From the NCBI GenBank assembly GCA_002633025.1, contig NMRB01000936.1, positions 97,329 through 161,328 on the forward strand: a stretch of 64,000 nucleotides of DNA, given 5' to 3'. The notes under the pieces were generated by a model, which worked only from the letters and a program-made list of their open reading frames with translations, made no database searches and had not been told where the DNA came from. This DNA is from Notospermus geniculatus (taxonomy: Eukaryota > Nemertea > Pilidiophora > Heteronemertea > Lineidae). Shown here in pieces: positions 27,101 through 39,100 of the stretch. Made by a program: the position numbers and the translations under genes. Numbering within the stretch: the first letter of the stretch is position 1; each line of letters starts with the position of its first letter.

Positions 27101-30100
27101 TGTTTTCCGTGCCGATCGTAAAATCCAGTTGAAAAATTCTGCAATTCCGCGTTGTCGCTAAAAAACTTCTGGTGTTTTACCACACACGCCCCACCCCATC
27201 GCTCCCAGCATGCCTTGTGCAGGAACGTGAACAGCCAAGATGGCTGACGGTGAAGCAGGCAGCGAAAGAGAATAATAAGTTGAATAATAAAAGAAATAAC
27301 AAGGAAGACCTTTTTTTCTCCCTGCCGTACTTGCATTCTGAGGTAAAAATCCGTAACCCAACAAATAAAATAAGCGTGGCCTAAATGACCTTTGACCCTG
27401 TGAAAGTCACCTCTGAAGTGTGTTTACAAGCGAAAATCAATGACTTGTGTATCCGTTAGAAATGTAGTGATGTGCTAGTCCACCTGAATCCCTATGAGGA
27501 CCATACATGTAGCTCACTGCCTCAATAGGTGTCACTAGTGGTTAAAACTATTGAAATGAAACTGACATCCAGGTCCTGATCAATTTCCTGCACAAAAGGC
27601 GTCCATTGTATAGGACCTGGTTACGATGTGCTGCCATCTATCGTAGTTATAATCCCCACTGCCGTAAAACTGACACAGATGATGAAGACAATGCCAGCAA
27701 AATCATGCAACAGTAACGACAAAATTGAAGGGGTCAAAGGTCATCATTTGCATTGTATCCTTGTTGTACCATCCTCTAGTTAGAACCCAAACTCTTGAAC
27801 ATATCCTATTTTAAGTCTCTTCGGCAGCTATCAGTATAGTAGTGGTGTGAGCTGGCAGGATCTGAGCGTCGCCAAGGACAAGAGTCGACTGTATACATGT
27901 CTTCCAGATGAGCAGAGTACCAACCCCTTCAATAAGAACCCATTTAACTTCAAGGTGAGAATCTATTCAATAGATCCCACTCGGCTGAATGATGGGAACC
28001 CATGCAACTCTGTAGTGAGATAGTCAACAGAAATACTATCAACTTCAAGCTGAGAAACATCTTTACTAGTTGAAAAGGTTGTACACATAATCTGACAGTG
28101 ATCTGTAACTGTGAGACCTGTATAGAGCTTGTGCAGTGGCTCATTATGACGTCACGTTTGACCGGCGGTCCACCATGCTGGCGGTCAACGACAAAGTGCA
28201 CCACGTGCAGATCGCGTCATGTTTGAAGACGCAACACTCCACTTGCCCTGACGACAAACTGCACCACGTGGGTCGCCGACGTCATTTGACGTCAGTTTGA
28301 CCGGCAAGATGGCGGATTTTTCCATGATGACGTCACCTGCACAAGCTCTATAGAACTACATCCTGACCATTACGGTGTGTTTTCTTTTCCAGGTGGTCCT
28401 AGAGAATGGCGTGTCGGCTCGTGGCTCACACAATCTTCCCAAGCTGATTCCAAACTTCTCTCTTAACCTCCATCCACCCGTCATCCTCCATAACTACCTG
28501 CCATATGATATACAGTTCTCACTAGAGGTAAGCGTTTTACGAAGTCAGCAGGCACTTTCAACTGGAAACTTTGTATGGTCTCAGAACATATCAGGCTTGA
28601 TCCCACAAAATGCCTGATTTCTATCCCAGAATACCTGACTGTGTTCACTGGATTACAAAATACACCTGGCTGTGATCACTGAATACACCTGGCTGTGATC
28701 ACTGAATACACCTGGATGTGATCACCGGGTGTACCTGGCTGTGATCTGTGAATACACTTGGCTGTGATTACCATGTACAGCTGGCTGCAATCAGAATACA
28801 CCTGCTGTGATCACCAAATACACCTGGCTGTGATATCTGAATATATTTAAATGTGGTCTCGAAATACAGCTGACTGTGGTCACCTAATGCACCTGACTGT
28901 GGCCACATTGCTTCGAGGGATAGTGCATTGGTTCTTGTTCATCTGTTGCAGAATTCTCCCTCCAGTAGCCTGACCCACGGAGAAAGCACCCCGCTGTATA
29001 CAGCTGATCTTCATAGAGCACAAAAGTTACAAATCCAGGTATGTGTCTATGATTTTGGTCTTCGTAATGACCAAACTGGTAAAAGGTATGATTTAGACAA
29101 CTTCGTTGCAACTCTTCTAATGTAGGCCCTAGACTTATTTCGTGACCCGCCTCTGACATTGTCTTCTCTTCCCAGCTCACGGAGTATCTTGGCAGTGATT
29201 GGTCAGGGAATATCGAACTCGGCTCCGACATGGACAATTTCAAGGCGATCAGTATGGAACCAGAGGAAAACGGGACCAATCATCAACTGAGTCTGAGTAT
29301 CCATGCCAATCAAACCATCGCAATGGACTTGTTTATCTATTCTCCATATTGGATTTTGAATAAGACGGGACTTCCTGTTCAACTGAGGGTGAGTTACCAT
29401 AGCAACCAGGATGTACTGTTTCCTTGACAACTGGGCTGATTTGATCAGGTTTTCCTTTGAAAATGCCGAACAGGAGAGAGTCCAACATTTCACACATCAT
29501 CTGAGTGCAGAATATGTTTTGATGATGTAATTTCTCTTCCAGGGGTCCGGCTCCGACGTGGTCTTTGAAAACAACATCTCGTCAGATCCTCTTCTGTTCC
29601 GGTACAAGAAGTACAAGAGGAAAAAGGTAACATATTATGGGATATAGAATTCACAAATCGTTCACAACTGCCCCCTTTTCTTTGCATGATGTTGTGCGTC
29701 TTGTGTTGCTTACTGTGGCTGCATTGACGTTTTCATTGTTCTGAGTTCTGAAGCTATAGGAGGGTTCGTAAGAACACCAGATCGGACCGAATTGGAGCAT
29801 AGTCACCGAATCAGAATCAAATAACATTCATTTTGCATTTTAAACGCAAGAATCATGAATTATAATGACTTAGAAATCAAAATAAAATGCAAATTTATAC
29901 TTTAACGTTGCATTTTGTTAGAAATATACCGTCTGAAACACGCATGCTGTGGCGCAACGACGGCAAGCACTGTAGCGCCACGGCTGTGTCGTCGGCAGAT
30001 ATGGGAATTAGCTGCTGACATTATCCTGGCTTTGAACAACAGCCAGAATTGGAGTGCATTCATCAAAAAAATCAATTATCTCGCGGATAATACACAATAT

Positions 30101-33100
30101 CTGTCCATTATATTCCATAAATATATAAAAACTTGTGGTTCACTTCATACCAAAACAAAGCCAACGCTGATTCGGTGCAACAGCGTCCCGATTTGGTGTT
30201 CTTACGAACCGGCTATAGGAGATGACCACAATCACATGTACGAGTATTACACAGTGCATGTGTAATACATTGCTGTGTGTAAGACCCTTTGCTTCATTAA
30301 TTCTTAGCCATATTGTCAGCAGTCAGAAACAGCAGCGATGAATCTCATCTCCGCTACTCTGCTTCCTATTCAGAAATTATGCGGCTGTTTCAAGAAACGT
30401 TATAAATATGAAATTCAGAAGTCAATCAGGGTAAATTATAGGGCAATAATATGGTGCTGTACTTTTCTCTTGGAAATCAGGCCCTTGCATGAAGGAATTT
30501 TAATCTGTTCTGGGTTCAATTTTATTGACTTATTATATCAGAAATCAAGTCTGACGTGTTAAATTTCAAGACAGGTCTCGGTCTCCACGAGTTCAACCCC
30601 TCGTTTTGATGGTATAGTAGAACTCGCATATAATGGCCTCGCATAAACCGGACAATCGCCTATAACGTAGCGATTCTTGAAGTCTTGGTCCTGTCTAGCA
30701 ATGCATAGGCCATATGCATATAACAGACTTCGCATATAATGGACGGAAATTGCTGGTCCCAATCAGTACGTTGTATGCGAGTTCTACTGTATATACATGT
30801 ATCACTGGTATTCCAGGATTTACGTGAATGTGGTGTGCGGTTATTTTTTGGGTAGCTTGGGCCGTATTTCATTTGTTAAGTACAGCATGGCTTGTTTTGC
30901 TGTAAAACTGCCTCGATCTCATATTATGCTGTGGCTACATTGAAACGCTGCCTTGATATTCTGTCACGCCTTGTCAGGGATTGGTCAATTCCTGATCGGG
31001 CCTACCTTCTTAATGGCGTCATCTCTGACATGATTTTCGTAACAGTGCAGTAAGGAATGCCCAGCGAACAATTTCTGTTTGTTGGGCAGTCACTTAACCT
31101 CACTGTTAATACAATGAAAAGCAATTGATAACCTACTCTTCATTCCACATCCGAATGGTGCGAGGTTTATGGCCGATGTCTCGGCAACGGCTGGGTCAAA
31201 TTTGACATACCATATATCAATCGATATGTCTTTTTTGCTGCTACAGGCATTATCGCTGTCATTTTCCCTAAAAACGTGACATAAAAAAGTTCTTTCACTA
31301 ATCACAGTTCATATTTACGGCTGAAATGGTGGCCATTTTGAAATGACGCAATGCATCGCACGTGTGTAAACTGCATTGAACATCGTGGCAAAATGAAATG
31401 GGTTTTGAGAAAGGGATCCTTCATGTCGGCCTTACGCGATAAATGAAGATAGCAGAAAGATACCGACAAGAAAGACAAGTCAATTGATGTATGGTATGTC
31501 AAATTTTACCCAGCCATTGCTGAGATATCGGCCATAAACCTCGTGCCAATCGGATGTGGAATGAAGAGTAATTCATGTCTTCTGCTTGAAGAGTTTTCAC
31601 TGCATCATCCAAACCTCCCTCTGACCATGCCTCAGTTTGGTTCTCACACCCTAGCTTATACATTAGCTAGTTGCCTAAACCATGGCTAGTTCATTGTTTG
31701 TCATTGTGTTTTGCCTTCCACCTATGGTAGCTTAGGGCATCACGTGTACTAATGCTTCTTGCTGTTGCTTTTTGCTTTCAGAGTTTTGGGTCACAACTGA
31801 AGGTATGCATTTGCCTGCTTCTGCTGTTTGTTGTTTATTCTGGGCAAACCTTGCATATTTTCATTTTGTGTCTTAAATATAGTTTCTTCACTGACGTCAC
31901 AATGGTCACGTGACTGCAAAGAATCGGCCATCTTGGCCGTCGAATGGCCGGCAATGAAGTCATAACTGTCGTGTCATGACATTTTGACGTCATGATCTGT
32001 ATGTTGATGCTGTGTTCATGCCATGATGTTGTTTTGACATTTTGACGGCCAATATGGCGGCATCGTGTCGTCATGGAAATGTGACATGACGTGAACAACC
32101 TCTATACTTTCTGTTTTCATATTATAGTTTGTTTATATTAACATCCTCACCTATTCTAATGCTTGTTTCAGTTCTAACATTCTCAAATAATCACATAACC
32201 ATCTGGTGTAAAGTGATATGCCTCTGTGAATGATGTGTTTGGAATAGGGTACATGTACCGATGACATGTTTGAACTTCTCTTCACGGACACCTCTGCCAA
32301 GAGGACACCTCTCTCTATCAAGGACACAAAGTTCAGTCCCAAAGCTGTGTCATTTGTATTCATTTTGACCTCTGTAATCAGGACACCTCTCAATTAGGGA
32401 CAGCATTTGCTGACCTTACAGGTGTCCTGAGTTAAGTTCCACTTGTCTTTCCTAAAAACCTCTTTTATCTTGTGTGATTGTTGATTTGCTTGACACCTCT
32501 GACCTTCTTGTGTACATTTCAATTTAACCTCTCTAACTGGGACACCTCGTCCTCTTCACTTACTGATGGCAAATTGTTGATGTTCTTCAGGCGAAAATAC
32601 GTGTCTACAACTCAAAATGGTCACAGTCTTTCTCCCTGGATACGGTCGGTAGCACCGGGGTCATCATATGCAATGATAAGGAACGGAAACGGAAATACCA
32701 GGTGAGGGATTACTTTCGTTGAATGCAGGTGGTGAAATTCTGGAAAGGGTGTAGCAGTCTGACAGTGTGGCATGATGTTGGCTCACGCTTACCTCGTCAA
32801 GACTGTGCATGTCAGATGTCTCACAAAGATCAAGTCTAGCTTTTGCAGGTGATCCACCGACTTTACGACGCGTTTACGATCAATTTGCAATTAGTTCACG
32901 GTGAGTTTGCGACTAGTTTACGACGAAAAATCATAACCGGTGGATCAGCATTCATGATGAGTTTGCGATTCGTTCACGATTGATTTCTGTTGACGACTAG
33001 TTTGCGATGAGTTTACGACGAGATCAAATATGTTTGATTTGCTTCGGTGGATCTGCTTCAACGTCATGTCATTTCTTTACAATCAGTTTGCGACTACTTT

Positions 33101-36100
33101 ACGACGAGTTTGCGGTTCGTTGACGACTGCCATCGTGAACTTGTCGCAAACTGATTGTAAACTCATCGTAAAGTCAGTGGATCACCCGCATTAGACTTGG
33201 CAAACGGAGTTTAGATGAGACGGAGAAACAACAATTGACGCTATTGGTGATAACGTCTGCCTTTGATTCTGTTTACAGTTCTTACTGCAAATCAAGATGT
33301 CAAACCTGAAGCTGACCAAACTCGTGACGATTACACCGTACTTCCTGGTCGTCAACACGACCGAGTCACCGCTACGCTACATGGAGATTAATGAACAGGC
33401 TGATTTGTGGATGGACATCGCTCCAAATGAGGTACGTTAGAATGTGTCGCAAGCTAATGGTTTCACTTAAATACTGGCTTGTGGCCCAAGAAGCAAAGAG
33501 CTTCCCTGCATACCATTATGTAGAAGGTCCTGGGTACAATCCCATGTATACAATCTGTAGAGTCCGTGTTCTAGCCAGGCCAGTTTCACAGGGTGGTACC
33601 ACCCTGTTCAAAATTCAGAGGTCATTTTACCACCCTGTTCACATTTTTACCACCCTGCTTAAAATGTAACTTGCAATGCATTTTCTATTACACCACCCTG
33701 TTTGAATTTCACTCCCACCCTGTTTGAAAATCCAGGGCCGTAAAATCAGTCACCCCACCCTGTTTGGAAAAATTTCTGGCTAGAACACTGAGAGTACAAA
33801 CACTGTGGGCTTTCCCTTTATGGGCACCACTGCCAAGGGGTCACCTCGCTTTCAAGGACACCAAAGTTTGGTTCTGAATTGAGTTTTTTCTCCCTTGCCA
33901 GGTTGTGCCTTTCTTCCCCACGACGGACAACATGTTCCTGACGGTGCGATATCACGACAGTCCGGTATCGTCACAGCACTTCCCCATCAAGAAACCACAC
34001 TCGACAGTGCTACGTATGAATAATGGGGTAAGTGTATGGAGGACTAGTCTCCCTGGTTCCCTTCTTTGCCATACAGGTAGTTTGTGTCATGTAGATGATG
34101 GGGAAGTACACGCGGACCTGATTTGGTCCATTTAGTGGTTTAAAACTCATCTGCCCCCAGAGTCCAGCAGACAGTATCTTCTGTCCAAGTTTTCTCACAT
34201 CCTGTGGTACTGATTGAAAACTATTTGAAGAAAGGTTGTTCCTGTGAACCATCTGGAGAAGGTTTCTTCAAATTTTTTCCAATTTATTTCCAAGGATTTG
34301 AGAAAACTTCAACAGAAGATACCGTCTGCTCAAATTTGGGAGCAGATGAGTTAATGTCATAACAAGGCTTGGCTCTGTAGATCAAATTTCTGACCTCTCT
34401 TTCAGACGGCGTTGGTTGTGGAGGTCATGGGTGGCGTCGAGACGTCAGTCACCATCACATTCCAGATCTATGACCACGGGGACGCCCCCGTCAGGATCGA
34501 TAACCTCTGTGAGGACGTCTTTATCAAGCTTCATCAAAAGTAAGTCCAAGATTTCATGATTCAACTGCTGATGATTCTCTGTCTGTATTTAACCCAATAG
34601 AGCCGCTTATTTTGTTTGCACGTTCCATTTGTACCTTTCACCGCCCTGAACCGCCATGAAATGCCACTGCATTAAGCTGAATAGAGAACAGTGTAATGAG
34701 TCAAGGTGGTTTATGGCGGCATCAGCGTCTGGAGACATGGTGGATTGTGGCGCTCCCGGCAGTAATTGGTGATTTTCATTTCTACATTAGATGATGGGGA
34801 TTTTTGTCAAAAAGTGGGCGTGGTCTTCCAGGCAGCTCATGGCAGGGCGGTTAAGGGCGGCATGGGGTCTATTGGGTTAAGTGTCTTTGATGCATTTCAA
34901 GTTGACAGACATTTGTGTGTATCCTGTTACCTGACTTGGGGTCCTCAGACCCACGTCCGTGCCCCACCTCCGCATATACAAGGAAATGCCATGTGGGAGC
35001 AAGGCATGGTAGGATAGAGTGGGAGGTGGTGTGTGTGGTTTTCTGATCTGATGAAAACTGTAATCCTCTAAGTGTTACCATAGCAACATCCATGTTGTCA
35101 ACATGCAGTGAGGCTTACATGTCAATTTGAGACAGATCTTGGAGCTTAGAGCGAGTTTCTCCACACCCAATTGAATTACATGTCTATCGTAGCTGGTGAT
35201 ACCAAACTTGGTGCATATGTACCCTATAGAGGTTCTTCACGTGACGTCACAGCTCCAAATATCCGCCATATTGGCGTCAAATGACGCGACGTCACAGCAT
35301 CAACACAGCGTTTTTGACGTGGTTTGTACGTTGTCGGCATTCATCGGACCTCTTCTACACTGTTCTACAGCAAGCCGTAAGGACGATTCGCTTTGTTTTC
35401 AACACCGTTTTCACACCAGACCAACTACTTGTGCTCAGAAAATGTGAGAGGTAAAGTGATTTGTTGAGTTGTATGCTGCCAGTGGTCTGTACGGGCCGCT
35501 AAACTTTTGAATCGAGAACAAGATGGCAGCCTCCAGGCTTCATTTTGACGGCCAGTATGGCGGCCGTGTGACGTCAGTGAAGAACCTCTATTGACCAGCA
35601 CGAGACATAATGGAGATCTAGTTCATTACTTCACCATAAGGGGGCATGGCGTCACCAAACTGGGCCATTTTACATCTAGTTGAGAAACTATGGCTGTTTC
35701 AAGGACACGAAGTCAAAGAATGTGCATTGTGTTTTCCAAATATTTTTGATTTTATACCAAACTATGACGCATGGAGAAGGATTCCAAAACAGACATATCA
35801 CCAACGTCTACAGCTTCCAAAATACATGTAACATGGCTTACAGTATTTGACAAAACGGGCACACAACAAATTGAGACAAATGGACAACACTGTGGTTTTA
35901 GGCTCATTCTTGTCAAAAATTATACAACCACATTGTTATTATTATGATGTTTTATATGAAGACAGACTTTCTTGAAAAGTTCCTTGGTGTGGTTACGATA
36001 AGGTTTAAACGTCAGGTAGTAGATGGGAAAGTTGATGAAGCTGTTCGAGATTCCTAACCAAAGAAATGTGAAGTTTAGAATATCGGGTGGTGTCCACTTT

Positions 36101-39100
36101 GTCATGGCGAGGAAGATTTGTTGAGTATAAAATGGCGTCCAACAGACCATGACAGCGATTATTGCGATCATGTACATGCGTAGTCCGTGTCGTGCGTAAA
36201 CCGGCGTCGACGACGTCACGGAACACCGGCGTACTACTGTGTTCATTTCCCTAATATGGCGTCGGCGTATCAGCCATATTCGTATATAGAAGTAGATGAG
36301 CATGACGGCGGCGATTGGGAATTGGATGAATGCTTTGATGATGACTAGCGCCAACTCGTGGGGGTAGTCCAAACCGGTGAAAAAGAGGCTCGGTTTGTAA
36401 TGATAATGTCCGATCCCGAATAAGGATAAACTGTTCGTTGACATCGGGATTAGCCATGATAGAATGATGGCCGCCAGACGTCGATATCGTGACATGATTT
36501 GAGAATAACGTAGCGGGAATCCGATGCAGAGATAGCGGTCCATACTCAGGAGGACAAGTAGTGCCACCGACACGTTACATAACACCGTCATCATGTATCC
36601 CGCCGCCACGCTGATGCTGGCGTTGACTGGCCACATTCCTGATATAGATAAAGGGGCGGAGAATGCGGTGCACAATATCCCAAGGCATAAATCAGCGATT
36701 GTTAAGTTGATGAGGATATATTTTGCCCCCGGTTGTATCGTTTTGATGTTCGATAAAACGATGATGTTCATAACATTGGCGGAGATGATTAAAACGGATA
36801 TCGTCACCACCGGGATGGCGTAGTACGGACAGAAATTACAATCTGGTAAACCGTAATCACCACACGCCGGTGAGGCGCCATCTTTTGAGTGGTTAAACAG
36901 TGATGTGTTGTTGCTGTTGTCGTAGACAACAGCTGTGCCTGTGTTCATGGCGCGAACCCTGCTTAAACACACTGTGGAGAACACTGAATGTAGCAAAGAT
37001 TAAATCCTTCAGAATATTGCAAATATCGTAATCCTATAAAAACAAGAGAAATTCTGATCTATGTTTCCACTCTGCCTGTCATTTTAATCTCATTTTGATT
37101 CCATTATGTTCGTCTCGGCACAATATCCTGTCGTGAATTGGTTTACGTTCCTCCGAAGCTCACAGACGCTCGTGACAGTTCTTTCAGAGTCTTTTGCTCG
37201 AATAATTTACCTGTAGATAGATAATTAGAGTCAATCATCTGATTTTTCCACGACGTTGTGTCTTGTCATATCGGTGTCTCGTCGTATCCGTGGCTCGTCA
37301 TATCCGTGTCTTCTTACATCCATCTTGTCATCACTGCGGATGTTTCTCAGCTTCCTCGTGGGCAGCGTTTTCCTCAGCTGCTGAAAAAGGAGAGAAGAAA
37401 TGTTTGATCTCAGTCAGTATCTGCAGGGGGGGGGGGGGNNNNNNNNNNNNNNNNNNNNNNNNNNNNNNNNNNNNNNNNNNNNNNNNNNNNNNNNNNNNNN
37501 NNNNNNNNNNNNNNNNNNNNNNNNNNNNNNNNNNNNNNNNNNNNNNNNNNNNNNNNNNNNNNNNNNNNNNNNNNNNNNNNNNNNNNNNNNNNNNNNNNNN
37601 NNNNNNNNNNNNNNNNNNNNNNNNNNNNNNNNNNNNNNNNNNNNNNNNNNNNNNNNNNNNNNNNNNNNNNAGATTTGATATTCAAATTTGATAACATGAC
37701 ATAAGTCAGAATCTCGTGATGGTAGAAGCCTAAAACCTTCACCTATACCTAGGTTATCAAGGATGAGCGTTCAGATTACGCAATGACCTTGAAGGTCAGA
37801 GGTCAAGGTCAAGGTCAAACAGTTCTAAAGCGCAAATCTCCTCGTAATTTCACGAGAAAACGAATTAGAAGCCTGAATTAACCATCCCCGACAGGCTTAT
37901 ATTAGGGATCCTGTTCCAGTTACGTGCAAAACTTCTCAAGGTCAGAGGTCAAGGTCACAGTTAACTAGCTCTGAGTAGTAAACTTCTCATCGGAAACCAT
38001 TGACATCGCTCCGATGTCCTGCTCTTGTTTGTACTTGATCTGTTTTGCCTGCTGATCTGAAACGGCAGGTTTTTAGGTTGATCTGAATCTTGTCTTGGCT
38101 ACAGAATGCCCAAACTACCGTGAATAACCAGAATTACCTTCCCCTGGACTACCAAATGATCACCAAACGTAGACTGCCCTCTCTATCTCATAAGATGGAG
38201 TAGTAGAGTAATCAAAAATTGGGAATCAAACCCACTACATCACGGTAACAGATACGTACCAATATTTGCTCTACCCCTCCCTGATATCCATAGACATTCT
38301 TTATGAGGTAATTTTACGTTGGCAGAGCCTGACTTGAAGCAGGTATAGATCATTTCGAGTCTGTGACTCCCGACAAACCTGTCAGTGATGTAGAGACAGG
38401 TGACATTGAACAAGTGCATTATCAAATCGACCCTTGTCTATTTGGACCCAACCCTCCATTTAGGCTTACGTCTGTTGCCGTGGATACAAGCGTCACCACG
38501 GTGATGAAAGATGAACATTGGGAGAGTTGAGCGAGGAAGCCTTTCGCAACAAGAAACCTTTTTGTTGTTGATGTTGCCACAGTTACGATGATGTCAGCAT
38601 GCATCAGAATCTGTAGTGGGTAACCACGGGAGGGTATGGGAATAGAAAAGTGTCTGTTTCTTGTTTGGTGGGCCTAGGTCATGGTTTAGGCCTAGGTGGT
38701 TCAAAACTCAGTCTAACCACTGTCATTGTATCTACTGGGTCCTCGAGCAAGAAACATAAGTGCGATCTTATTTGCCTCAAAGCAGACAGACAGACAGACA
38801 GATGGATGGACTCTAAATGAGCAAACCCTGGCTTACCTGGCCTGGGAGTAAAGTACCCAGTCCTCAACATTTGGCAGAGTGGCAACGTTTATAGCTATAA
38901 TCACGGGCGGAATTGCCGTGCTCTCATTCGGCCGCAGTTAACCACTCGTTTTGTACGGCGGAACATGTAATTAGTCGTTACCTACCCATCAGTCGTTGAT
39001 TAATGTCACGTTCTGAAACTCGTGCTGCGTAATCAGTGAAGCTTTTCTTGTGGTCAATTAGGAATCCTTTGAGATCAAGAAAAGCGTGATTTTCTTTTCA

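Noticed and set aside
29915-30265. 116-codon + strand open frame
   Set aside because: It runs through the inverted-repeat element at 29763-30211 and its end repeat; no recognised domain.
36949-36996. Longer GPCR amino terminus
   Set aside because: The frame is open upstream, but the proposed first codon is TTG, not ATG. The first ATG at 36948 has a better context and fits the usual N-terminal length.
37263-37742. Open frames reaching across the N gap
   Set aside because: They consist mostly of unknown residues from 232 N and carry no information.
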